Under the pieces are notes generated by a model. That model saw only the letters and a list, made by a program, of their open reading frames with translations, ran no database searches and had not been told where the DNA came from. A stretch of DNA of 64,000 bases from Sphingomonas flavescens. GTDB lineage: Bacteria > Pseudomonadota > Alphaproteobacteria > Sphingomonadales > Sphingomonadaceae. The stretch lies in the NCBI RefSeq assembly GCF_030866745.1, contig NZ_CP133016.1, forward strand, positions 1,550,001 to 1,614,000. The letters run 5' to 3'. The position numbers were made by a program, and so were the translations under genes. Of this stretch, positions 17,752 to 25,624 are shown piece after piece (the stretch's first letter is position 1; each line of letters begins with the position of its first letter).

Positions 17752-19518
17752 ATGAGCCGGATGACGAGCAGCGGCATCGCCGCGCTTTTCCACGATTATC
17801 GAAGTTTCGCCGGCCCCCGGCTGTGGCTCGCGCTCGGCCTGATGGTTGTTGGAGCGGGCGCGGAAGCATTCGGCCTGCTAATGGTCGTGCCGCTCGCGAG
17901 CGTTGCAATCGATCGTGGCGCTGACGGTTCAATGATCCTCGCCTCCTTCGGGTTTCGTAATGGCGGCGGTGCAGGCCAGTGGTTTGCGGCCGCCCTCGCC
18001 CTCTTCGTTGCGGCAATGGCACTGCGCGCCATCATATTGTTTGCTCGCGACCTGCTGCTCGCGCGGTTGCAGGCGGAGTATGAGGCCGATCTTCGGCTGA
18101 GAGCGGCCGCGACGCTTGCGGCCCGTGGCTGGCCCTTTGCAAGCCGGGTCGGCCAAGAGGGCATGCAGGCACTGCTGCTTACCGACGTTCCGCGGGCCGC
18201 CCAAGCTAGCGCCTATCTTCAGACGATCGCCCTGTCAGGCGCGATGCTGCTTGCGCAGTTTGCACTCGCCATATTTCTGTCGCCCATGCTGGCACTGGTT
18301 GCATTCGGCTTCATGCTGGCAGGGGGGCTCCTGTCAGCGCGCTTCGCGATCCGGGGCGTGCGTCGCGGGTTCGCGATAAGCGACAGTATGGAAGACAGCG
18401 CGGTTTCAGGCTTTCGCCTTCATGCCGGGCTTAAGTCCGCTCTGGCCCAGGGGGCTGTTGGGTCTTTTTTGCGCGAATACCGCACCTCGCTCTTCCGCGC
18501 CGCGCATCAATATGGCCAGTTCGCACGCGACTATTCGCTTTCTCGGCAAGCGATTGGGTTTGGCGCGGCCGTGGTGGCGGCTGTGCTCCTGCTCGTGGGG
18601 GTGCAAGTTCTCGCCTTGCCGTTCCCCGTGCTGATCGCGAGCCTCGTGCTGTTCGCGCGGATGAACGCCCCGGCGCAACTGCTGCAGCAAAGCATCCTGC
18701 AGGCGACGGCCCACGCCCCATCGTTCGCAGCGATCGAGCGCCGCCTTGGCGCACTTGAGCGCGATCCACCGGCGCCGGTTCAAGAGGCAGCCGGCGAGTG
18801 GGCCCGCCTCGAACTTGAAGATGTCGGCTATCATCATGCGAGCGGCCGCGGGCTCGCTCCGATTTCATGTTTCCTTGCGCGGGGAGAATGGCTCGCGCTC
18901 GTTGGACCGTCTGGCGCTGGCAAGACCACATTCGTCGATCTCGTTGCCGGTCTGCTCGAGCCAAGTTCCGGATCGATAAGCGTCGACGGCAAGCCGCTCC
19001 CTGCCGTCCTTACCGAATGGCAGGCAGGTATAGCGTACACCGGGCAGGACGGTGCGCTGTTCAACGACAGCATTCGGGGGAACCTAATGCCACCGCCCGG
19101 GTCCGATGACGCAGATTTATGGCGCGCGCTGGAAAATGTCGGTTTGGCCGAGCGTGTCCGAGCCTTTTCTACCGGTCTGAATCAAAGCGTAGGGGATCGG
19201 GGCAGTCAGCTGTCAGGCGGCGAGCGCCAGCGTCTCGTCATTGCGCGCGCTTTGCTGCGCAAGCCGAGACTACTCATTCTGGATGAAGCGACCGCCGCGC
19301 TGGACGCGGAGAGTGAGTCTGCGATTATCGAGCGCTTGCGCGCGCTCGACCCTCGTCCCGCAGCGCTGGTTGTCGCGCATCGGGAATCGACGCTCGCCCA
19401 TTGCGATTCACGTCTTGCGATCCAACATCATTTGAGGCTGGACGATCCTGCTTTCGCGAACGAAACGACTTCAGCCCGCATTAACGTCGCTACCGCTAAG
19501 GGTAGCGCCAAGGAGTGA
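17752..19518 (+). CDS. ABC exporter, fused permease and ATPase
   Basis: 588 residues: a transmembrane domain with about six helices (residues 20-320) followed by a nucleotide-binding domain with Walker A GPSGAGKTT, the Q-loop region AYTGQDGALFNDSIRGN, signature LSGGERQRL, Walker B LLILDEATAALD and the H-loop VAHRE. This is a half-size type IV exporter (MsbA/LapB-like topology) that would dimerise. No peptidase or CLD domain is seen at the N-terminus, and no membrane-fusion partner is adjacent, so a type I secretion role for the RTX protein further on is not supported. Substrate unknown. A small secreted-protein gene follows after 6 bases. Confidence 0.88.
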   Translation: MSRMTSSGIAALFHDYRSFAGPRLWLALGLMVVGAGAEAFGLLMVVPLASVAIDRGADGSMILASFGFRNGGGAGQWFAAALALFVAAMALRAIILFARDLLLARLQAEYEADLRLRAAATLAARGWPFASRVGQEGMQALLLTDVPRAAQASAYLQTIALSGAMLLAQFALAIFLSPMLALVAFGFMLAGGLLSARFAIRGVRRGFAISDSMEDSAVSGFRLHAGLKSALAQGAVGSFLREYRTSLFRAAHQYGQFARDYSLSRQAIGFGAAVVAAVLLLVGVQVLALPFPVLIASLVLFARMNAPAQLLQQSILQATAHAPSFAAIERRLGALERDPPAPVQEAAGEWARLELEDVGYHHASGRGLAPISCFLARGEWLALVGPSGAGKTTFVDLVAGLLEPSSGSISVDGKPLPAVLTEWQAGIAYTGQDGALFNDSIRGNLMPPPGSDDADLWRALENVGLAERVRAFSTGLNQSVGDRGSQLSGGERQRLVIARALLRKPRLLILDEATAALDAESESAIIERLRALDPRPAALVVAHRESTLAHCDSRLAIQHHLRLDDPAFANETTSARINVATAKGSAKE

Positions 19519-19524
19519 TCGAAA

Positions 19525-19812
19525 ATGCGATTCGACGGGAAGATGTTGCTAGTGCTTGGGACGGTGGCCTTGGCCGCTGCGACGGGGCTCGCGACTGCGG
19601 CGTCGGCGCAGCAGCAGGGTCGGCAAACGCCCCAAAGCTGGAACTACGAGATTCGCGATGGGAAGCGCGTGCCGAAGAACAATCGCCAAACCAACGCGGA
19701 TGGAAGTTGGCGGGAGGAGACTCGTCAAGGGAATTGCGTGACGATCAAGGAGCGTTCGGCGTCCGGCGAGTATAAGGAAACGCGCCAGTGCAACCCCGGG
19801 AATCCCGGGTAA
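19525..19812 (+). CDS. Small secreted protein, unknown function
   Basis: 95 residues with a clear signal peptide (cleavage after about residue 28, ATAASAQ). The mature part is polar with two cysteines (NCVTIKE and RQCNPG) that could form a disulfide. AAGGAG precedes the ATG by 8 bases, and the gene follows the ABC exporter closely, so co-transcription is likely. The last codons contain CCCGGG-AAT-CCCGGG (19795-19809), a compact hairpin without a following U-run. No family recognised. Confidence 0.7.
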   Translation: MRFDGKMLLVLGTVALAAATGLATAASAQQQGRQTPQSWNYEIRDGKRVPKNNRQTNADGSWREETRQGNCVTIKERSASGEYKETRQCNPGNPG

Positions 19813-19814
19813 GG

Positions 19815-20216
19815 CTACAGTTTGTTGAAATCGCCAGCAGGGCGTTTCGTGATCTTGCAAGCTGGCAATCCACCTGCAGCGACGTCCTTGCAATCCCGGA
19901 CCTGAGCGCTGCCGTCCGGACCAGCAAAGATCGCCCAATCGCGCTCCGCCGAGCGGTCGTACTTGCAGTGCGCGGTCCACATATCGAGGTTTTGATAAGC
20001 GGCGACGAAGCCCGCGTCGGTAATGGTCTTGCAGGTATAGCCGGCGCTGTAGATCGCCCGCTTCAGCGCGATCGCCAGATTGATGGCGTCCAGCTTGTGC
20101 AGCGCCTGCTGCTCCGGACCAGTTACCTTGATGGGCGCCTGTTTTTGCTGCGGCTGCTCGTTGCAGCCGGCAAGCGCGACAACGGCGAGCAGCGGCAAAG
20201 CGATTGAACGGCGCAT
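19815..20216 (-). CDS. Lipoprotein of unknown function
   Basis: 133 residues with a lipobox signal peptide (LLAVVALAGC, lipid-attachment Cys18 from this start). The mature part has four further cysteines (YTCKT, AHCKY, VRDCKD, PACKI), suggesting disulfides in the periplasm. Start chosen at 20216 because AAGGAG lies seven bases upstream; an ATG six bases earlier (20222) is too close to that site. It is followed upstream by purT on the same strand with a 12-base gap, so it may share the purT transcript. No recognised domain. Confidence 0.7.
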   Translation of the reverse strand: MRRSIALPLLAVVALAGCNEQPQQKQAPIKVTGPEQQALHKLDAINLAIALKRAIYSAGYTCKTITDAGFVAAYQNLDMWTAHCKYDRSAERDWAIFAGPDGSAQVRDCKDVAAGGLPACKITKRPAGDFNKL

Positions 20217-20228
20217 CAGCATTCTCCT

Positions 20229-21401
20229 TCAATCCTCATAACGTATGTGGACGCGCGCGGCTGCAGCCTTGGCGCGGGCAACCGCGTCCTCGGTCGTAAT
20301 ACTACGCGCCAGCGCGATGCCCATGCGACGATTCTCGAGCGTTTTCGGCTTGGCGAAAATTCGAAGATCGACGGGGTTGCCGGGAGCACCAAGGGAAAGT
20401 GCTTCGGCGAGGCCATCGAAAGCGAAATTATCCCGCTCTTTGTCCGCCAAGATGACAGCCGACGCTGACGGTCCAAAATTCTCGATGGAGGTGATCGGCA
20501 GTTCCAGTACCGCCCGCAGGTGCAGCTCGAACTGGTTTGGGAATTGCGAAATCAGAGTCACCATCCCGGTGTCGTGCGGCCGCGGGGAAAGTTCGGAGAA
20601 AATCGCCTGGTCGCCCCGGACGAAAAATTCGACGCCGAAGATTCCGTAGCCGCCGAGCGCCTCGACCACCTTGCGCGCCTGGAAGCGGGCTGATTGCAGC
20701 GCTTCGAGCGGAATTTGCGCCGGCTGCCAGCTCTCGCGATAGTCGCCCGCTTCCTGCCGGTGGCCCACGGGTGCGCAGAAGAGAACCCCGTCCTTGGTCG
20801 CCACCGTCAGCAGGGTTATCTCGCTGTCGAACTTGATGAACTCCTCAACGATGACGCGCGGACGGTCCCCGCGCATGTTCGCGACGGCGTAATCCCAGGC
20901 GCCGCCGACCTCGTCGGACTTCTTCGCGACACTCTGTCCCTTGCCGGAACTCGACATCACCGGCTTGACGACGCACGGCAGGCCGACCTCCGCAGACGCC
21001 GCAATCGCTTCGTCACGCGTTTCCGCAAAGCGATAATGCGACGTGACGAGACCGAGCTGGCTCGCCGCGAAATCGCGGATCCCATCGCGGTTCATGGTCA
21101 GCTGCACGGCCTTCGCCGACGGGGCGACGTGCCAACCCTCCTGCTCCAGCATCGCCAACGTCGCCGTGTCGATCGCCTCGATTTCAGGGATGATGACATC
21201 CGGCTTGTGGGTCTCGACGGCGGCTCGCAGCGCGGCGCCATCGAGCATGGAGAAGACCTCGCTGGCATCGGCCACCTGCATCGCGGGGGCGTTCTCATAT
21301 CGGTCGCAGGCGATCACACGGCAGCCCAGCCGTTTTGCGGCAATCGCGAATTCGCGCCCGAGCTCGCCCGAGCCCAGCAGCATCAAGGTGGCGACATACA
21401 T
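20229..21401 (-). CDS. purT: PurT, formate-dependent GAR transformylase
   Basis: ATP-grasp enzyme that uses formate and ATP to make formyl-GAR in purine synthesis, an alternative to the folate-dependent PurN. LLGSGELGREFAIAAKRLG at the N-terminus, KPVMSSSGKGQS (ATP-binding loop), EEFIKFDSEITLLTV, GVEFFVRGD and SELSPRPHDTGMVTL are characteristic. 390 residues is the normal length. This is the second purine locus in the window, after purEK. Confidence 0.95.
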   Translation of the reverse strand: MYVATLMLLGSGELGREFAIAAKRLGCRVIACDRYENAPAMQVADASEVFSMLDGAALRAAVETHKPDVIIPEIEAIDTATLAMLEQEGWHVAPSAKAVQLTMNRDGIRDFAASQLGLVTSHYRFAETRDEAIAASAEVGLPCVVKPVMSSSGKGQSVAKKSDEVGGAWDYAVANMRGDRPRVIVEEFIKFDSEITLLTVATKDGVLFCAPVGHRQEAGDYRESWQPAQIPLEALQSARFQARKVVEALGGYGIFGVEFFVRGDQAIFSELSPRPHDTGMVTLISQFPNQFELHLRAVLELPITSIENFGPSASAVILADKERDNFAFDGLAEALSLGAPGNPVDLRIFAKPKTLENRRMGIALARSITTEDAVARAKAAAARVHIRYED

Positions 21402-21460
21402 GCGGCGCGGATAGCGGCGGTGACCATGCTCCGCTAGAGCATGCGCAAGGGGAGAAATTC

Positions 21461-22345
21461 ATGCGCTCGATTTTGCTCGCTGCCACCGCCGCCATACTGA
21501 TTGGCGCTGCGCCGCCAAAGAAGTTGCCGACACCCAATGACATCGTCGCCGCGGCGCCCCCGAGTGCCTGGAAAACGATTCCCGCCGACGATCTCTTGGT
21601 GCTGGACCTCACGAACGGCGGTCGGATCGTCATCCAGCTGGCGCCGGCTTTCGCCCCGGTCCACGTCAATAACATTAAGTTGCTGGCGCGCGGCGGCTAT
21701 TGGAATGACGCCACAATCTATCGCGTGCAGGACAATTACGTTGCGCAATGGGGTTTGAACGAGAGTGACAAGCCTTGGCCGGCTGGAGTCGTCGCCAAGC
21801 CGCCGGCCGAATATACGCGGCCGCTTAAGGGATTGAAGATCAAGCCGCTGGGCTCAACCGACCCTTATGCGCCGGGTGCGGGTTTCGCCGATGGGTGGCC
21901 GGTGGCCTACAGCGCCAAGGCGGGTTGGGCTGACCTCACCCATTGCTATGGCACCGTGGGCGTTGGCCGCGATCTGGCGCCTGACACGGGCACGGGCGGA
22001 GAGCTCTACGCAATCATCGGCCATGGCCCGCGCCAGCTCGACCGCGTCATCGCCATCGTCGGCCGCGTCGTCGAGGGCATCGAGCGGTTCAGCACTCTGC
22101 CGCGCGGGACTGAAGCGCTGGGCTTTTATAAGGACAAGGCGCAATACGTGCCCATCTCGAGCATCAGGCTGGCTAGCGAAATCCCTGCAAACTCCCGTCC
22201 GTCGTACGAGGTGATGGACACCAACAGCCCGACCTTCGCGCAATATTTGAAGATTCGCGCCAACAGGCACGATGACTTCTACACCGCGCCGGCTGGTGGC
22301 GTTGACCTCTGCAATGTGGGCGTGCCGATCAGGAAGAAAGCGTGA
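21461..22345 (+). CDS. Exported cyclophilin-type peptidyl-prolyl isomerase
   Basis: 294 residues with an N-terminal signal peptide (cleavage near residue 17, LIGAAPP). The cyclophilin core is recognisable from LVLDLTNGGRIVIQLAPAFAPVHVNNIKLLARGGYW, then ATIYRVQDNYVAQWG in place of the classical F-H-R-V-I-x-x-F-x-x-Q-G-G; the substitutions suggest reduced or altered activity. Insertions between strands lengthen it relative to a 170-residue cyclophilin. GGGGAG lies seven bases upstream of the ATG at 21461. Probably a periplasmic folding factor. Confidence 0.82.
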   Translation: MRSILLAATAAILIGAAPPKKLPTPNDIVAAAPPSAWKTIPADDLLVLDLTNGGRIVIQLAPAFAPVHVNNIKLLARGGYWNDATIYRVQDNYVAQWGLNESDKPWPAGVVAKPPAEYTRPLKGLKIKPLGSTDPYAPGAGFADGWPVAYSAKAGWADLTHCYGTVGVGRDLAPDTGTGGELYAIIGHGPRQLDRVIAIVGRVVEGIERFSTLPRGTEALGFYKDKAQYVPISSIRLASEIPANSRPSYEVMDTNSPTFAQYLKIRANRHDDFYTAPAGGVDLCNVGVPIRKKA

Positions 22346-22360
22346 CCAGCGCCGGGGGCG

Positions 22361-22603
22361 CTAAGCCGCCCAAGCGTGCAGGTCGCGGTTCTTGTGCTGG
22401 ATGACGACCGGACCGTTGTGCGAGCGCATGCTTGCCTCGGCTAGTGGCAACGCGGTGGTGCAAAACGCGCACTCCGCGGACATTCGCCCAATAATCCAGT
22501 GGGTGCGGCCGCAGCCCGGGCAATGATTAACTTCATGCTCGCGGTAGACGGCGTGATAACCCCGCTCGGCAGGTTTCCAGGATTCGCCGGGTAAATTCGG
22601 CAT
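22361..22603 (-). CDS. Small zinc-ribbon protein
   Basis: 80 residues. A central CPGCG plus AECAFC pair forms a CxxC...CxxC zinc ribbon. The 43-residue segment around it is identical at 31 positions with the N-terminal half of the PilZ protein encoded at 24904-25419. AAGGAAGG precedes the ATG at 22603. Alone it has no further domain. Neighbours are PilZ proteins and an L,D-transpeptidase; function unknown, possibly a protein- or nucleic-acid-binding accessory to that group. Confidence 0.75.
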   Translation of the reverse strand: MPNLPGESWKPAERGYHAVYREHEVNHCPGCGRTHWIIGRMSAECAFCTTALPLAEASMRSHNGPVVIQHKNRDLHAWAA

Positions 22604-22720
22604 GGCAGACCTTCCTTTCGGTCCGTCCCAACGAGCGACCATGGTCCCGGTTGCACGCGATGATGCAGGTTAGATTGCCGGCGAGAGAGAGCTTTACGGC
22701 AGAACGATTGCCACTGCAGA

Positions 22721-23044
22721 TCAGCCGTTGGACAAGCGAGTAAGTTCCGCTACCGTCTGCAGTTCCGCGAATTCTGCGCCGATCTTGTCGCCGGCCGTCC
22801 ATTTCACGACGGCGTTGGCCCGGGTGCGTCCAGGGATCATGAGCCAGACCCTGGCGCCGACTTCGAAGCGCGAGCCGGTGACAGCCATGAATCCGCGATC
22901 GGAGATGTTTAGGACCCGGGCCTCGGTGCCCGTCGATCCCAATTCGCGCATAGTCGCATCGAGCCTGACCGCCGTACGCTCCGATACCCGGCGATCATCT
23001 TCGCGGTCCTCGGCGATCCGAGCCCGTATCGACATGAAGTTCAT
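22721..23044 (-). CDS. PilZ-domain protein
   Basis: 107 residues, essentially one PilZ domain. RRVSERTAVRLDATMREL contains an R-rich N-terminal motif resembling the RxxxR c-di-GMP-binding signature, and VLNISDRGFMAV is the D/NxSxxG-like second motif. A single-domain c-di-GMP receptor is likely. A second in-frame ATG (23035) would remove three residues. It lies 13 bases after the stop of the next PilZ gene on the same strand. Confidence 0.8.
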   Translation of the reverse strand: MNFMSIRARIAEDREDDRRVSERTAVRLDATMRELGSTGTEARVLNISDRGFMAVTGSRFEVGARVWLMIPGRTRANAVVKWTAGDKIGAEFAELQTVAELTRLSNG

Positions 23045-23057
23045 GGCCGATGCTAGC

Positions 23058-23384
23058 TCAGTCAGCCGCGAAGGACAGGCCGATCCGGCCGTCCTTCACC
23101 CAGCGCACCTGGGCCCATAGAACGCCCCGGTCCAGGACCTGCAGAAGCAGCCGCTCCCCGATGTTCGGTGTGTTCGGAAAGATGACCATGGCACCTGACG
23201 CAGAAACGTTGATGAGCCGGACAACGTGCTTGCGCCCACGGAACTCGAGGACGCCGGTGCTCGATGCCGATGGATGACGGACTTCCGACCGTTCGTCGAT
23301 GTTGCGCTTTTCCGAGCGCGGAATCATCGATCCATCGAGAAAGAAACCGGACGCCACGTTGAACTCCCACTTCGCGGCCCGCAT
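23058..23384 (-). CDS. PilZ-domain protein
   Basis: 108 residues. A PilZ-like barrel is visible from residue ~30: RSEVRHPSASSTGVLEF, then RLINVSASGAMVIF (NxSxxG type) and WVKDGRIGLSF at the end. The first ~25 residues are not conserved; an internal ATG (23327) is possible. It is first of two adjacent PilZ genes on this strand and is divergent from the L,D-transpeptidase gene. Confidence 0.75.
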   Translation of the reverse strand: MRAAKWEFNVASGFFLDGSMIPRSEKRNIDERSEVRHPSASSTGVLEFRGRKHVVRLINVSASGAMVIFPNTPNIGERLLLQVLDRGVLWAQVRWVKDGRIGLSFAAD

Positions 23385-23521
23385 CTTAGCCAGCGCCGCT
23401 TAAGGATTGGTTTGCGAGAGGGCCGTCCGGCGCGATTTTGAGTCGCTGTGTCGCTGGCGTGTCTGGCGTGGCGAATCGAAGCGCGATATGGATGAGGAAC
23501 GCAGCGGGGTTATCGTTTAAA

Positions 23522-24898
23522 ATGAACAAGTTGGTCTCGGCACTAGTAGTCGGTTTCATGGCTTCCGGCGCCTTCGTGAGTGCTCCAGCACTGGCGCGGA
23601 TCCAGCCGTTGGGCGCTGCACCGCCCGCAAGCCCCCAAACCAAGGGTTCGGGCAAGACCATCGCGCCCGACGCGCCGGTGCCCGGAAATCCCGACTTCAA
23701 GGCCGACAATTCTCAGGTGCAGGCGCAAGTTGCGCCGCCTCCGCTGCCGCCTGCGATGTGGGACGTGCCGAACGCTCTCGATCTGCTTGCCGCTATCAAT
23801 CGCTCCGGGGCGGACGGCCTCAATCCTGCCGACTACGACCCTGCTGGCCTGCAATCGGCAATCCAGAGCGGTAATCCGGTCCTCATCTCAACGGCTGCGA
23901 CGCAGCGCTTCAACATGCTCTCGAACGACCTCGCACTCGGCCACATCCGCAAGCCGGCCCGCGTCGACTGGTTCGTGGTGGACAACGACCTGAACGCCGA
24001 AAAGCAGGATACCCTGCTGCGCGCGGCGCTTGCCCAGCATAATGTGTCAGCAGCACTTTCGTCGTTGCTACCCTCCCATCCCCAATATGCAGCGTTAAAA
24101 AATGCTCTCGCCGCCACTTCGGCGGAGGACATCGCCAAGCGTGATCGCATCCGTCTGAACCTCGACCGCTGGCGGTGGCTGCCGCGAGACCTCGGCAACA
24201 AGTACATCATCGTCAACGTACCGGGCTTCTACGCAACGCTTGTCGAAAATGGCGTCAATCGCTGGAAGCAGCGCGCCATCGCCGGCAAGTTGTCGACCCC
24301 GACGCCCCAACTTAACGCGACTGCGGTGGGCGTAATGCTCAACCCGGCATGGAATGTGCCGAAGAGCATCGAGAAGGAAGCGGCCGGGAAGAAGGGCTTC
24401 GTCCCGATCAAGACTCCCGACGGGAAGCGCGTACTTTATTGGCAGCAGCCGCCGGGACCGACCAATGCGCTTGGCCAGCTCAAGTTCGTGATGCCGAATT
24501 CCAAGGCGATCTACCTTCACGACACCAATGCGCGCAGTCGATTCAATGACAGCGCGAGGGCCCTAAGCCACGGCTGCATCCGAACGCAGCACATTGTCGA
24601 CCTCGCGACTGAATTGCTTGGTGACGACAATGGCCAGTGGACGCCTGATAAAATCCAGGCCGCGCTCGACAGCAAGAAGTCGGTTCAGGCGAACTTCGTG
24701 AAGCCGGTGCCTGTCTACATCGTCTATTTCAGTTCGGCGGGCCTGAATGACGGGCGCATCGTCGACTACAAGGATCTTTACGGCCGCGATGCCAAGGCGC
24801 TCGCCGCTCTCAAGATGCGCGATGGTGGCGCGAGCCTAGCGGCACCGAAATCCGACGTTGCCGCCAAGCCAAAGCCGGCGCAGGTGGCGAACCGCTAA
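23522..24898 (+). CDS. L,D-transpeptidase (YkuD family, YcbB-like)
   Basis: 458 residues, exported (signal peptide residues 1-25, ending APALA). A scaffold region rich in Pro/Gln and helices (40-230) precedes the YkuD catalytic domain, which contains IYLHDTNARSRF and SHGCIR with the nucleophile Cys. It cross-links peptidoglycan (3-3 bonds) or attaches proteins to it in the periplasm. Length and architecture fit the large YcbB-type enzymes. The ATG at 23522 was chosen because it starts a clean signal peptide; no strong ribosome site is seen. PilZ and zinc-ribbon genes flank it on the opposite strand. Confidence 0.9.
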   Translation: MNKLVSALVVGFMASGAFVSAPALARIQPLGAAPPASPQTKGSGKTIAPDAPVPGNPDFKADNSQVQAQVAPPPLPPAMWDVPNALDLLAAINRSGADGLNPADYDPAGLQSAIQSGNPVLISTAATQRFNMLSNDLALGHIRKPARVDWFVVDNDLNAEKQDTLLRAALAQHNVSAALSSLLPSHPQYAALKNALAATSAEDIAKRDRIRLNLDRWRWLPRDLGNKYIIVNVPGFYATLVENGVNRWKQRAIAGKLSTPTPQLNATAVGVMLNPAWNVPKSIEKEAAGKKGFVPIKTPDGKRVLYWQQPPGPTNALGQLKFVMPNSKAIYLHDTNARSRFNDSARALSHGCIRTQHIVDLATELLGDDNGQWTPDKIQAALDSKKSVQANFVKPVPVYIVYFSSAGLNDGRIVDYKDLYGRDAKALAALKMRDGGASLAAPKSDVAAKPKPAQVANR

Positions 24899-24903
24899 AG
24901 TAC

Positions 24904-25419
24904 TCAGTTCGCGGCTTGCGATGTGCGGTCGAGCATGACCGGCGCGGTAAAGGCAAGTCCGACGTGGCCGTCCTCGCTCCACTTGACGACCGCGGGAACC
25001 AGGATGCCGCCTTCGAAGCGGACATGAACCTTTGCGCCAGGCGATAAATCGGGAGCAGCACCCATCGCGCCGCCCTCGGAAATGTTCTGCAAGGCGAAGT
25101 TCGTCGGGGACCCGTCGATCAGTAGCTGGAGCTTACGCCCTTTGGCCGACATACGCGGGTGTCGTCGCTGATCAGCCGATGACACTGGGCGTCGCGCCGC
25201 GGGCGCTGCGCGCGGCGCTTCCAGGACGGACGCTTCCGCCAAAGGTACAGCCGTTCCGCAAAAGCCGCACTCGGCGCTGACCCGGCCAATATACCATTGA
25301 GACCGGCCGCAACCCGGGCAATGGTTCGACTCATTGGCACGATAGACGATGTGGTGGCCACGCTTGGCGAGGCTCGCCGCGAAGGACTCCGACGCCCGTT
25401 CATAAACCAACACCGACAT
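24904..25419 (-). CDS. Zinc-ribbon and PilZ fusion protein
   Basis: 171 residues. The N-terminal half (~22-64) is the zinc ribbon NHCPGCGRS... with a second CGFC pair, a close paralogue of the small zinc-ribbon protein at 22361. A linker rich in Ala/Pro/Arg (70-85) leads to a PilZ domain (QRRHPRMSAKGRKLQLL, FALQNISEGGAMG). The fusion links the zinc ribbon to c-di-GMP sensing. It is convergent with the L,D-transpeptidase gene, with 5 bases between their ends. Confidence 0.8.
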   Translation of the reverse strand: MSVLVYERASESFAASLAKRGHHIVYRANESNHCPGCGRSQWYIGRVSAECGFCGTAVPLAEASVLEAPRAAPAARRPVSSADQRRHPRMSAKGRKLQLLIDGSPTNFALQNISEGGAMGAAPDLSPGAKVHVRFEGGILVPAVVKWSEDGHVGLAFTAPVMLDRTSQAAN

Positions 25420-25624
25420 GGATACCCCCGTCCTAGATTCGACAGGCTACGCTTCAGTCGTTGCCGAGTGGTTACCGCCGCCGTCACCCAATTGGGGCTT
25501 ACTGATCTGTCCCAGAGTGGGCGCAACCGACTGTTGTCCCGATCGTCCCGATTGCCTTCCTTTCCGACGCTGATAGCCTGGTTGCCTGGCACGCGAAGTG
25601 GTTGCGTGAGGGGGAGTTCTCGAC

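Noticed and set aside
17752..19518. Type I secretion ABC transporter for the RTX protein
   Set aside because: No C39-like or CLD N-terminal domain and no membrane-fusion gene nearby; 6 kb away from the RTX gene.
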